Shown: positions 40,055 through 48,865 of the stretch, in pieces
Numbering within the stretch: position 1 is the stretch's first letter
How the letters are laid out: each line of letters opens with the position of its first letter
Assembly (NCBI RefSeq): GCF_023016285.1
Contig: NZ_CP095413.1
Span: forward strand, 992,001-1,056,000
DNA: 64,000 bases
Reading direction: 5' to 3'
Source: Muricauda sp. SCSIO 64092
GTDB taxonomy: Bacteria; Bacteroidota; Bacteroidia; Flavobacteriales; Flavobacteriaceae
Made by a program: the position numbers and the translations under genes
Notes under the pieces: generated by a model
Told to the model about the DNA's origin: nothing
Databases searched by the model: none
What the model saw: the letters and a program-made list of their open reading frames with translations, nothing else

Positions 40055-40366
40055 TTGAACATTGAACTTCGAAATATCAATTGGACTAAAAAAAGTGGAA
40101 TTCTAATTATCGGAATTTGCTTGAGTGCTATGTTATTAAAATATTTGGTTCAGCCTTATCGCGGAACTTGGATTTATCAATACGGAAATATGATTTCTTT
40201 GCTTGTCTTCTATGGTGGGGTTTTTTGGTCTTTGATGAACACAATCCTTTTGATTTCAAAGCATAAATCTGACTTAAAGAACAATCTGATTTGGATTTTT
40301 TTAAGTGCAATTCCATTTTTATATATCGCAATAATGATGGCAATAGCAATGAATAGGATAATTTAA
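40055..40366 (+). CDS. Three-span membrane protein
   Basis: 103 residues from a TTG start at 40055 (MNIELRNINWTKKSGILIIG). Hydrophobic helices ILIIGICLSAMLLKYLV, MISLLVFYGGVFWSLMNTIL and LIWIFLSAIPFLYIAIMMAI. No motif. Four bp before the next membrane gene, so co-expressed with it. AT-rich cargo. Confidence 0.6.
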   Translation: MNIELRNINWTKKSGILIIGICLSAMLLKYLVQPYRGTWIYQYGNMISLLVFYGGVFWSLMNTILLISKHKSDLKNNLIWIFLSAIPFLYIAIMMAIAMNRII

Positions 40367-40369
40367 TAA

Positions 40370-40771
40370 ATGAAAAATCTGACTTTCAAACATACTTCAA
40401 TGCTTCTTTATGCCATAGCATTGGTTTTACCAATATTTTTCGGAGCTGGGGTGATTGGGATTTTTGGATTAGTTTTTGGCTTAATTGGAATGTTTGAATT
40501 TGATATTTACATCTTTCTTCCTTGGCTTGCGAACATCTTATATTTTTTAAACTTAATTTTTGAGAAAAAAATCAATAAACTTAAAATACCGATATCGATT
40601 TTAACAATAATTTTTGGACTATTTACATTTGGAATTTCAAGAATACCTCTGGACGAAGGAGGAGCTTATGCCAATGTGAAACCTGGAATCGGATTTGGAA
40701 TTTGGATATTGAGCTTTTTAATCTTATTAGTCGGACAATTAAAAAATAAAACGTTGGGCAACAAGGTATAA
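40370..40771 (+). CDS. Four-span membrane protein whose C-terminus runs into the cassette site
   Basis: 133 residues. Helices ALVLPIFFGAGVIGIFGLVF, FLPWLANILYFLNLIFEK, ILTIIFGLFTFGISRIPL and IWILSFLILLVGQL. The last codons and stop (…NKTLGNKV) are encoded by the beginning of site i (AACGTTGGGCAACAAGGTAT). No domain name. Gene and recombination site have become overlapped, as if the stop was supplied by the site. Confidence 0.6.
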   Translation: MKNLTFKHTSMLLYAIALVLPIFFGAGVIGIFGLVFGLIGMFEFDIYIFLPWLANILYFLNLIFEKKINKLKIPISILTIIFGLFTFGISRIPLDEGGAYANVKPGIGFGIWILSFLILLVGQLKNKTLGNKV

Positions 40772-40890
40772 CCGCACACCGCGTACTGACCAAAAACGTC
40801 AGCACATTCGGAATTTCCAATGTCCGTTCTAAACCGAAAAATGGTAACTTCAAACCCCTAACGGACGGTTATTCATGATCGTTGTAGCCC
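40752..40890. repeat. Cassette site i
   Basis: ACGTTGGGCAACAAGGTATA, ACCGCACACCGCGTACTGAC, ... TTATTCATGATCGTTGTAGC. Almost identical to site h apart from both ends. Confidence 0.7.
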
Positions 40891-40909
40891 ATTAGGGGAA
40901 AACCGTAAA

Positions 40910-41728
40910 ATGAACGAAGCACTAATCAATCGTAAAGGAGCAAGAAAAGCTCAGGACATTCCTTCAGAAGTCTTGGAATTACTAAATAATGGAAAAGTCG
41001 AAACAGTAAACCTGACCGAGTGGTTGGCTGTTGACCATGTAAAACTCATAAAAGCCGTATTTCCAGGACTAGGGATTGAACAGGACAAAATTGCCCTGAT
41101 TTCCAAAAAAATTGAATCCCAAAACAAACCCTCTGCAATGAATACAACCAAACTGGTAGGTTCAACAATTTTTCAATGGTATGCAAAAACCACAACTCTA
41201 GACGACATAGTGGACAAGCTAAGTGCCCATTTGTCCGACTCGGTTCGTTGCTATGCACCTTACCTCATAGGATTGAATGAAGATTTAACCATTCGCGAAA
41301 AATTAACCAAATCGCAAAAATTGGTTGCCGATGGTCATTTTGGAGTTCGGGAAGTCGTATGGATGGCTTTACGACCTGCAATTGACAGAAACCTGGAAGA
41401 ATCCGTCAAAATATTGAGTGATTGGACCACTAACAAAGATGAAAATATAAGACGGTTTACAACGGAATCAACCCGACCAAGAGGAGTTTGGTGCAAACAC
41501 ATTGAACAACTAAAGGACAATCCTGAAATTGCCTTGCCCATTTTGGAAAAATTGAAGTCCGATACCTCCTAGTATGTTCAGGATAGTGTTGGAAATTGGT
41601 TAAATGATGCAAGCAAATCCAAACCAAATTTTGTGATTCAATTATGTGAAAAATGGCAGAAAGAATCACCAACAAAAGAAACGGAAAAAATAATTAAAAG
41701 GGCAAGACGGACGATTGATAAAAAATAA
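40910..41728 (+). pseudogene. AlkD-like DNA alkylation repair gene with premature stop
   Basis: The frame runs 220 residues to a TAG at 41570, then stays open to TAA at 41728 in the same frame: [40 protein letters not shown]. That second part is the conserved final HEAT repeat of AlkD-type alkylpurine glycosylases. The first part has matching repeats (AHLSDSVRCYAPYLIGLNED, HFGVREVVWMALRPAIDRNL, RFTTESTRPRGVW). So a full 272-residue gene with one nonsense codon between DTS and YVQ, probably a pseudogene; readthrough is possible but unsupported. Confidence 0.8.
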
Positions 41729-41732
41729 CTGA

Positions 41733-41909
41733 CTGCAACAGCTATATAATCAATTGCGGTCGGAATTTCCATACTTCGACAAGCTCAGCACAGGCTCGGA
41801 AAATCCACCCTGATTCGCTAAATTAGGGCCACAGCGGAAAAGTCCGCCACGTTAAACGTGGCAGGTTGGACGTTTTCCGCAACGAAGCCCTACACGGGAC
41901 CGTTAGCAG
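41733..41909. repeat. Cassette site j
   Basis: CTGCAACAGCTATATAATCA, ATTGCGGTCGGAATTTCC ... CTACACGGGACCGTTAGC. Shares TTCGACAAGCTCAGCACAGG with sites l and m. Contains a small internal hairpin GCCACGTTAAACGTGGC. Confidence 0.7.
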
Positions 41910-41918
41910 TAAACTATC

Positions 41919-42524
41919 ATGCCCAACAAAAAATACATCCTAATGCTTACCATTCCCATACTAATGTGTGCATTTTCATTGGGAATTTATGGTCAATCCA
42001 CAGAAACGAGGCTTATCCTATTGGACAGTTCCGAATTTGACGGTTATGGAAAAATTATAAAAGGTAATAAAATACTGTTCCGAATGGATTTGGAGGATGA
42101 ACCCGATAAATGGGACGGAACCCAAGTGAAACGAATTGAATTTGACCACGGCTTCAAAATTGTTGCCTTCGAATATGTGAAAATTGGAAACTACAAACCT
42201 ACACTTTATAGAGTCATTGAGCCAGGCTTTATGACCCTTTATGCTTACGATGAATCTTATTGGACTCCAAATCATCCCGTAGGAAACGGCTTAATGAGCG
42301 GAAGTTACAGAGCCACTACAACTAGTTATTACATCAAAAGAGATGATAAGGAATTTTTATGTTCCGTACCTCGTAATAAAAATGCGTGGAAAAAACGGCT
42401 GATCAATTGTTTTGAGGACTGTCCGGAAATAATGGAAACAATTAATAGCAAAAATGTTACGGATTATGAAATTGAAGATTTAGTTTGGAATTTTAATGAG
42501 TATTGTGGAGGTGTTAAAAATTGA
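41919..42524 (+). CDS. Secreted protein of unknown function
   Basis: 201 residues with signal peptide MPNKKYILMLTIPILMCAFS...YGQ. The mature part starts with a beta-rich domain (LDSSEFDGYGKIIKGNKILF, KRIEFDHGFKIVAFEYVKIG) and ends with a helical, two-Cys segment (LINCFEDCPEIMETINSKNV). Resembles many Bacteroidota exported proteins of unknown role. Cassette cargo. Confidence 0.6.
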   Translation: MPNKKYILMLTIPILMCAFSLGIYGQSTETRLILLDSSEFDGYGKIIKGNKILFRMDLEDEPDKWDGTQVKRIEFDHGFKIVAFEYVKIGNYKPTLYRVIEPGFMTLYAYDESYWTPNHPVGNGLMSGSYRATTTSYYIKRDDKEFLCSVPRNKNAWKKRLINCFEDCPEIMETINSKNVTDYEIEDLVWNFNEYCGGVKN

Positions 42525-42530
42525 AAAGTC

Positions 42531-42727
42531 TACTGCCAACAATGGTATAATTTACCCGCCCAATTGGTGGGCAAGTAGCTGCAATTCGTTAACTTCAAAA
42601 TCAGAAACATTCTTCGGCTGTATTTGCTACGGTCGGAAATGCTACGCATTTCTTTTGGTGCCTTCCTCTCGCAATCTATGATTGCTCGTCGGAGGCAAGA
42701 ACAAATCATAACCGAAACGTTGTACAC
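42531..42727. repeat. Cassette site k
   Basis: TACTGCCAACAATGGTATAA, TTTACCCGCC and GGGCAAGTAGCTGCAATTCG then TTAACTT, shared with the split site at 11180. Right end CAAATCATAACCGAAACGTT, GTACAC. GTTAGC has decayed to GTTGTAC. Confidence 0.65.
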
Positions 42728-42739
42728 TATTAAAGCGCT

Positions 42740-43420
42740 GTGGAAATAGTCCTATATCTTTTTGTTGTAATTTTTATTCTTTTGCTTATCGGTCTTGCCT
42801 ATACACTGGTGAAAGATTTCAAGGAAATTGTCCTTGGTTTGGTTAATATGTGCGAACCACAACTCTTTCGGCCAATTACTTGGATTTTAAGCCCGATCTG
42901 GTTTATTGGTTACGGATTGGAAAAAACCTTTGGTTGGAAGATTATAGAAAAGTACAACGATAGCGATGGACTTGAAAAATATCCTTCGACTGGAAATTTA
43001 AAATTGGATTTTTCCAATGGGGACAAAATTGTTGTTTCCGAGACATCCAAACGGAAAGCGGAATCTTTAATTAGGGACTTTTTGGAATTCTGCGATGGCA
43101 ATTTAAAGTTTGAAAATTTTAAACTGGAAATTGGCCCGAATGTAAAAGTTTATTGTCCACATCATATCACATTTTACGATTTCAGCATACTGACCCAACA
43201 CTTTTGCAATGAAGTCAAAAAAAGCTGGGGAGTTTTTAAATCCGGACGGTTGAATTACTACTCATATTCTGATGAAAAGACTGTGCACAACATTGTTGGC
43301 CAAACTACCGATGGACAAAAATTTTCTATCTATACTTTGGACGATTTATACAATGGCCAATATTTAAAATTGAATCAGGAACTGAAAGTGAAAAAATTTG
43401 ACTGGAAAATAATAAGTTAA
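42740..43420 (+). CDS. Membrane-anchored protein, unknown
   Basis: 226 residues from a GTG at 42740. One N-terminal membrane segment (MEIVLYLFVVIFILLLIGLA) and perhaps a second hydrophobic patch (FRPITWILSPIWFIGYGLEK). The remaining region has a soluble mixed domain with KLDFSNGDKIVVSETSKRKA and a C-terminal YSYSDEKTVHNIVGQTTDGQ. No family recognised. Cassette cargo. Confidence 0.55.
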   Translation: MEIVLYLFVVIFILLLIGLAYTLVKDFKEIVLGLVNMCEPQLFRPITWILSPIWFIGYGLEKTFGWKIIEKYNDSDGLEKYPSTGNLKLDFSNGDKIVVSETSKRKAESLIRDFLEFCDGNLKFENFKLEIGPNVKVYCPHHITFYDFSILTQHFCNEVKKSWGVFKSGRLNYYSYSDEKTVHNIVGQTTDGQKFSIYTLDDLYNGQYLKLNQELKVKKFDWKIIS

Positions 43421-43423
43421 GAT

Positions 43424-43606
43424 CTTACAACACGTTGTACAATTAATTGCGGTCGCAATTTCCATGCTTCGACAAGCCCAGCACAGGCTTAGAATTTCCC
43501 GCAATCAATTATCTTTAGAGTCAGATGGACATTTTCCGTTTTTACGCCTTCCTCTCCCGAGTGCTCGGGGTCGTCGGAGGCAAGAACGAAATCATAGCCG
43601 ATACCG
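43424..43606. repeat. Cassette site l
   Basis: CTTACAACACGTTGTACAAT, TAATTGCGGTCG ... AAATCATAGCCGATACCGAT. Right end lost the GTTAGC core. Contains CTTCGACAAGCCCAGCACAG in common with sites j and m. Confidence 0.6.
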
Positions 43607-43667
43607 ATGATGATATTGAATACGCCTACGGCATAATTTTGGAATAATTTTTGGAGTCTTCATTACC

Positions 43668-44156
43668 ATGAGAAATTTTTCATTTTTACCCATCGTTTTA
43701 CTTCTCTTCGGAAACTTGACATTGGGACAGGACAATTCAATTTCTGAATTTGATTTATATGGTTGCTGGATAATGGAACGTTTTACCCAAGAAAATGAAC
43801 CAAACAAAAGGGTGTATATTTCTTGTGGCATTTCCGACAAGCAAAACACTGTGAAGAATTCGGGTATTGTTTTCCGTGCTTATAATAAATGTGTATTTCC
43901 AGTACTAATCCAAGACGCGATTTGTCCTATTCTTTACAAGAGTGTAGAGGGCACCTGGACCTATGACAAAGAATCTGGAATTGTAGAAGTTTTTTACCCA
44001 AAAGACTTCAAGAAAGGGTTTTGGGATGCGGTTAATAAAGAACAGTCGGAATTGGAAATACGTAATCCAAGAATGAAAATGAAGTTCAAAATAGTTGGAC
44101 TTGAAAATGGGAAATTGGAAATAGAAAAAGTCACACCCGACATGGTGTACAATTAA
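43668..44156 (+). CDS. Secreted lipocalin-like protein overlapping cassette site
   Basis: 162 residues with a signal peptide (MRNFSFLPIVLLLFGNLTLG). Mature beta-rich domain: YGCWIMERFTQENEPNKRVY, GIVFRAYNKCVFPVLIQDAI and GTWTYDKESGIVEVFYPKDF, similar to lipocalin-like DUF families. The final residues DMVYN are encoded by the first bases of site m. Function unknown. Confidence 0.6.
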   Translation: MRNFSFLPIVLLLFGNLTLGQDNSISEFDLYGCWIMERFTQENEPNKRVYISCGISDKQNTVKNSGIVFRAYNKCVFPVLIQDAICPILYKSVEGTWTYDKESGIVEVFYPKDFKKGFWDAVNKEQSELEIRNPRMKMKFKIVGLENGKLEIEKVTPDMVYN

Positions 44157-44322
44157 TTGCGGTCGGATTTTCCATGCTTCGATAAGCTCGGCACAGGCTT
44201 AGAATTTTCTGCAATCAATTATCTTTACTACAGACGGATATTTTCCTTCTTTATGCCTCCTCTTATAACCTTTGGTTGTTCGTCGGAGGCAAGAACAAAT
44301 CATAGCCGAGGCCGTTAGCAAA
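44141..44322. repeat. Cassette site m
   Basis: GGTGTACAATTAATTGCGGT, CGGATTTTCCATGCTTCG ... AATCATAGCCGAGGCCGTTA, GC. It overlaps the end of the preceding coding region by 16 bp. Confidence 0.65.
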
Positions 44323-44336
44323 TAGTATTTACAATA

Positions 44337-45284
44337 ATGAATAAAATTTTATCGACTTTCTTAATCATTGTAACATTTTTCAGTTGTAAAAACAATACCG
44401 TTTCATATTTCGACCAAGAACCTCCTTCTGCAACTCCGATATTATTTGCACCATCAATTGTTAACACGGACAACATTGAACTTAATGTAGTTTTTAATTA
44501 TGATTATACAGAAATGTTCTTTTCAAGAATTGTGGACAATAGCTTTGTTATTCATCATTCTGAATTAATTAATGGCAAGTGGTCCAACATTAAACCCATT
44601 AAAATGTATGACGATAATGTGTTGGTTTCAGTTGCTTGTGACCCCACGATTACCAAAGACGGAAAGACAATGTATTTTCTTGGAGTAGACCCTAAGCTTT
44701 ATAAAAATGATGTTACCCGAGAAGAGCTTTACACGATACCTCCAGACATTTATAAAAGTAAAAAAGTGAATGGTAAATGGGAATTAGCCTCTAAAGTGGA
44801 TTTTTTGGTTTCCACGGAGTACTTGGAAACCTATCCTGTTGTTACAGCAGATGGGAGTTTATATTTTCGCTCAAATAGACCAAGTGATAAAGGAGGAATG
44901 AATACCTATCGTGCACAGTATTTAGGAAATGAAAAATTTGAAACACCTGTTATCATAAACACTAAGACGGAGAAAAAGGAACTAATAACTTATGTTTCGC
45001 CAGATGAACGGTATGCGATAACTAATGGACAAGGTAAATTTCAAATAACGTTTAATGATAATGGTGAATGGACAAAACCAAAAGAAATACCCTTAAAATA
45101 TGAAAGTAACTGGCGCTATTATTGTCCGTATATGTCTTCTGACGGAAAATATTTTATCTACTCCAGAAGATATAATAACCCTGAAAAAAAAGGATGGGCA
45201 GGTGTTGAAAAAGGAGAGGTTTATTGGGTAAACGCTGATGTACTCTTCAAGGAAAAAATAGAATACAACATTCGTCAACAATGA
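44337..45284 (+). CDS. WD40-like (PD40) beta-propeller lipoprotein
   Basis: 315 residues. Lipobox TFFSC (Cys17) then SYFDQEPPSATPILFAPSIV. PD40/TolB-like repeats: LNVVFNYDYTEMFFSRIVDN, DPTITKDGKTMYFLGVDPKL, TYPVVTADGSLYFRSNRPSD and CPYMSSDGKYFIYSRRYNNP. Anchored to the outer or inner membrane, facing the periplasm or surface. Cassette cargo; ligand unknown. Confidence 0.75.
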   Translation: MNKILSTFLIIVTFFSCKNNTVSYFDQEPPSATPILFAPSIVNTDNIELNVVFNYDYTEMFFSRIVDNSFVIHHSELINGKWSNIKPIKMYDDNVLVSVACDPTITKDGKTMYFLGVDPKLYKNDVTREELYTIPPDIYKSKKVNGKWELASKVDFLVSTEYLETYPVVTADGSLYFRSNRPSDKGGMNTYRAQYLGNEKFETPVIINTKTEKKELITYVSPDERYAITNGQGKFQITFNDNGEWTKPKEIPLKYESNWRYYCPYMSSDGKYFIYSRRYNNPEKKGWAGVEKGEVYWVNADVLFKEKIEYNIRQQ

Positions 45285-45387
45285 GTATAAGCAATAGTGG
45301 TTTAAGCGATAAAGCGAAAGTATAAACATGAAACAAAGGTCAGTGAGTAGAAATCCGCTACTACCCATACACAAGACCGCTAGCATC
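45277..45387. repeat. Cassette site n (last of the array)
   Basis: TCAACAATGAGTATAAGCAA, TAG ... CATACACAAGACCGCTAGCA. Ends the array; after it the genes are chromosomal-looking. Confidence 0.55.
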
Positions 45388-45401
45388 AAAAAAATAAGAA
45401 A

Positions 45402-46640
45402 ATGAATAAGTTTTTGTTGATAATTCTGTCTTCCTTTGGTTTAGCTACAATGGCGCAATCGCATACGGAGCTGATCGTAAAAAATAAGATTGATCATATG
45501 ACCGCATTGGCCAGGGAACCTATGGTCTGTGAACATCCCAATGGTACGCTATTTGTCTCGGGGTATAGAAATGGAAGTGGTAGCCCCCAGTTATGGAAAA
45601 GCACTACTGAAGGGAAGACCTGGCAAGAAGTAAATGTGGGAACCACAGATCAAGGGGCCATCGGAAATTCCGATGTGGATCTGTTTATTGATCGGAAAGG
45701 GAATATCTACCTACTAAGCATGACCTATACCCAACTACCTGAGAATTTGGACGGTTTTGATTACTCAAGTATGAAAGGGGAACGCATTGCGGTAGGCGTA
45801 AGTAAGGATGATGGGCAATCATGGAATTGGAAAACCATCTCCGAAAATGACTATGATGACAGGCCATGGATTACGGCCACCACGGATGGTACACTTCACA
45901 TTATATGGAACGATGGAAAAGGAATCCATCATGTCGTAAGCACTAATGAAGGGGAGACCTGGCTAAACCGACCTGATATATCCACAAAAGGAGGTTCCAG
46001 TTTCCTTGCAAACGGCCCTAATGGACAATTGGCCGTTCGGGTTACGCCTTTGTCCGCATCAGGTCAGCAAATGGATCAAGGTATCGACTTGATCCGTCTA
46101 AGCTTGGATAATGGTAACTCATGGAAAGAGGTTACCATACCCGGAAAAAGAACTTGGACAAAGGATTTTAGCGGAGTTCCAAGGTGGGTAGAGCCTGCAG
46201 TGTGGGATCAGGAAGACAAGCTTTATTTGCTTTGGAGTGAGGGCAATACCCTGAAATTGGGAAGAACCCATACCAATGGTAATTCTTGGGAGGAGCATAG
46301 CATCGTACAAAGTAAGGATACCCTCTATTTCCCTTATATGGAAATGAGCGAACAAGGAATTCTTTGCACCTGGGTTTCTGGTTTTAACGAAAACACTAGA
46401 CATCATGCGGCAATTCTTACTATGGAAGAAGGAAACATTCAAATCAATGCCTTGGAACCCCAAAAGTTGGATATCTGGTCCCGGTTTCAAACAGATGATT
46501 ATCAACGGGCCACGGGAGGCGAGTATTTTCCAATCATTCCACTCAAAAATGGAAATTTCGGAATGGTGACCACCATACAAAATTCCAAAGCGGGTAGGGA
46601 AGGCTTTACTTGGTGGGAACTACAACTCAATACATTCTAA
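45402..46640 (+). CDS. Secreted sialidase-like (BNR/Asp-box) protein
   Basis: 412 residues with signal peptide (MNKFLLIILSSFGLATMAQS). Five Asp-box-like motifs: STTEGKTWQEV, SKDDGQSWNWK, STNEGETWLNR, SLDNGNSWKEV and HTNGNSWEEHS, giving a six-bladed propeller. Several catalytic residues of true sialidases (Arg triad, Tyr/Glu) cannot be located with certainty, so it could instead be a related sugar- or surface-binding propeller. Periplasmic or secreted. Confidence 0.75.
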   Translation: MNKFLLIILSSFGLATMAQSHTELIVKNKIDHMTALAREPMVCEHPNGTLFVSGYRNGSGSPQLWKSTTEGKTWQEVNVGTTDQGAIGNSDVDLFIDRKGNIYLLSMTYTQLPENLDGFDYSSMKGERIAVGVSKDDGQSWNWKTISENDYDDRPWITATTDGTLHIIWNDGKGIHHVVSTNEGETWLNRPDISTKGGSSFLANGPNGQLAVRVTPLSASGQQMDQGIDLIRLSLDNGNSWKEVTIPGKRTWTKDFSGVPRWVEPAVWDQEDKLYLLWSEGNTLKLGRTHTNGNSWEEHSIVQSKDTLYFPYMEMSEQGILCTWVSGFNENTRHHAAILTMEEGNIQINALEPQKLDIWSRFQTDDYQRATGGEYFPIIPLKNGNFGMVTTIQNSKAGREGFTWWELQLNTF

Positions 46641-46771
46641 TGCTAACCCTATATATGAAATCATCGCTCCCATTTGGTCGTTACACTTCATATACCAAAC
46701 GTGGTATGGCATTCAAAATACAATGGAAACGAATCTATTTTTAGGACAACTCTAATCGCAACACTATGATC

Positions 46772-48700
46772 ATGAAAAAAAACTTAATCGTACTACTTTT
46801 TAGCACCGGCATGATAACTTTTGGAATCAGCCAATCCAAAGTAATGACACCGGAGCAGCTCATTGAATTAAATAGGGTTTCTGCTGTGGGCCTAACCAAT
46901 GATGGGTCACAGGTAGTTTACAAAACATCCTCTTTTGATCTAAAGACGAATACACGCTCGAGCAGGACATTTTCAGTTTCCGTACACGGTGGAGACCCGC
47001 AGTCATTGGATGATGGTGGAAAGCTGGTGAGGGACAAAAATCTATCCCCGGATGGAAAATGGAAATTGATGGCCAAAGAAGTGAAACTTCAGAACGTAAG
47101 TGGCCTAGATCATTATGATGATGTCCCTAATTCAAATGTTTACATCTATAATCAACTCAACTACAGACACTGGGACACCTGGGAAGATGGATCCTACAGC
47201 CATGTCATGCTACAATCTGCAACCGATACCCTGGACAGTGGAATTGATTTGATGGAGGGAGAACCTTTTGACTGTCCGCAGAAACCATTTGGAGGTGATG
47301 AAGATTATATATGGAGTCCCGATTCCAAAAGCGTTTTGTACGTCACTAAAAAATTGGCGGGCACCGAATATGCCGTCAGCACCAATTCAGATATCTATGA
47401 ATATAACCTGGAAACAAAACAAACAAAAAACCTAACAGCGAACAATAGAGGGTACGATACACATCCTGCATTTTCTTCCAAAGGCACCCTCGCTTGGTTG
47501 CAAATGGAAAGGGATGGCTATGAATCCGATAAAAATGATATCATCGTTAGACTACCTAATGGAGACGTGAATCTCACCAAAGATTGGGATGGCATGGTCA
47601 ATGGCTTTATTTGGAGTGGAGATGGATCAAAGATTTATTATAACGCTCCAGTTGGTGGCACGGTCCAAGCCTTTCAAATCGATGTTCCGGTTGGTAGCGG
47701 AACCAAGTCAAAACCCAAACAAATTTCTGAGGGTCAATTTGATGTAAATGGGATCATAGGGCAAAGCGGGGAACATTTAATTGTGTACAGAAGGGATATG
47801 AACCATGCCACTGAGATTTATAATCTGAATATCGAAACCGGTGCAATGCAACAATTGTCCAAAGCAAACAATGAAGTCTATGAAGACATCAAAATGTCCA
47901 AGATAGAAAAGAGAATGGTCAAAACAACAGATGGAAAGGATATGGTTACCTGGGTGATTTATCCCCCGGATTTTGACCCCACTAAAAAATACCCTACCCT
48001 ACTCTATTGTCAAGGTGGGCCCCAAGGTGCTTTGTCCCAATTTTATTCGTTCCGATGGAACTTTCAATTGATGGCTGCAAATGGCTACATTATCGTTGCC
48101 CCCAATAGAAGGGGCATGCCCGGTCATGGAGTTGAATGGAATGAACAAATCTCAAAGGATTATGGTGGGCAAAATATGGACGATTACCTTTCTGCCATTG
48201 ATGCCATTGCCAAAGAACCCTATGTGGATACCGATAGATTGGGTTGCGTTGGCGCAAGTTATGGGGGATACTCCGTTTTTTATTTGGCTTCAAGACATGA
48301 AGGTAGGTTTCAATCATTTATATCACACGATGGTATTTTCAATTGGAGGTCGATGTATGGAACCACTGAGGAATTATTTTTTGTGAATTGGGATCTTGGT
48401 GGAGCATATTGGGACAAAGAAAATGCTGCTGCCCAAAAAACCTATGCCGAATTCAATCCGATAAATTTTGTTGATAAATGGGATACCCCTATTCTTATTA
48501 TTCAAGGAGGAAAGGATTTTAGGGTACCCATTGGCCAGGGATTGGAAGCTTTTCAGGCTGCACAATTGCAAGGTATACAATCGAGACTTCTGTTTTTCCC
48601 GGAAGAAAACCACTGGGTGCTTTCGGCTCAAAACAGCTTGGTCTGGCAGAGGGAATTCTTTAAATGGTTACAGGAGACCGTAAAGGATGTCAAGAAATAA
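46772..48700 (+). CDS. Secreted S9-family peptidase (DPP IV/acylaminoacyl peptidase type)
   Basis: 642 residues from MKKNLIVLLFSTGMITFGIS (ATG 46772). A beta-propeller (DGSQVVYKTSSF, LSPDGKWKLMAK, WSPDSKSVLYVTK, ...) is followed by an alpha/beta hydrolase: Ser496 in GASYGGYS, Asp582 in GGKDFRVPIG and His614 in EENHWVLS, with the substrate-facing WVIYPPDFDPTKKYPTLLYC strand. Cleaves N-terminal dipeptides or acylated residues from peptides in the periplasm. Probably its own transcription unit. Confidence 0.9.
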   Translation: MKKNLIVLLFSTGMITFGISQSKVMTPEQLIELNRVSAVGLTNDGSQVVYKTSSFDLKTNTRSSRTFSVSVHGGDPQSLDDGGKLVRDKNLSPDGKWKLMAKEVKLQNVSGLDHYDDVPNSNVYIYNQLNYRHWDTWEDGSYSHVMLQSATDTLDSGIDLMEGEPFDCPQKPFGGDEDYIWSPDSKSVLYVTKKLAGTEYAVSTNSDIYEYNLETKQTKNLTANNRGYDTHPAFSSKGTLAWLQMERDGYESDKNDIIVRLPNGDVNLTKDWDGMVNGFIWSGDGSKIYYNAPVGGTVQAFQIDVPVGSGTKSKPKQISEGQFDVNGIIGQSGEHLIVYRRDMNHATEIYNLNIETGAMQQLSKANNEVYEDIKMSKIEKRMVKTTDGKDMVTWVIYPPDFDPTKKYPTLLYCQGGPQGALSQFYSFRWNFQLMAANGYIIVAPNRRGMPGHGVEWNEQISKDYGGQNMDDYLSAIDAIAKEPYVDTDRLGCVGASYGGYSVFYLASRHEGRFQSFISHDGIFNWRSMYGTTEELFFVNWDLGGAYWDKENAAAQKTYAEFNPINFVDKWDTPILIIQGGKDFRVPIGQGLEAFQAAQLQGIQSRLLFFPEENHWVLSAQNSLVWQREFFKWLQETVKDVKK

Positions 48701-48865
48701 ATAGGGGCAATTGGATCAGCGTGCTATGGGTTGAAAGAATTCAAAAAATGAAAACTGAGGTACTAAAACCATGGCCAACATTTTATATGGAGGAATGGTC
48801 CTTATGCCAATACTCCGTATATAATTGTTCGTTGTGCTTAATGCCCTTAAAACTTTCCTTGTTGA

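Noticed and set aside
28769-45387. CRISPR array explanation for the repeats
   Set aside because: The repeats are long, imperfect palindromes spaced by whole genes, not short direct repeats with unique spacers; no cas genes seen.
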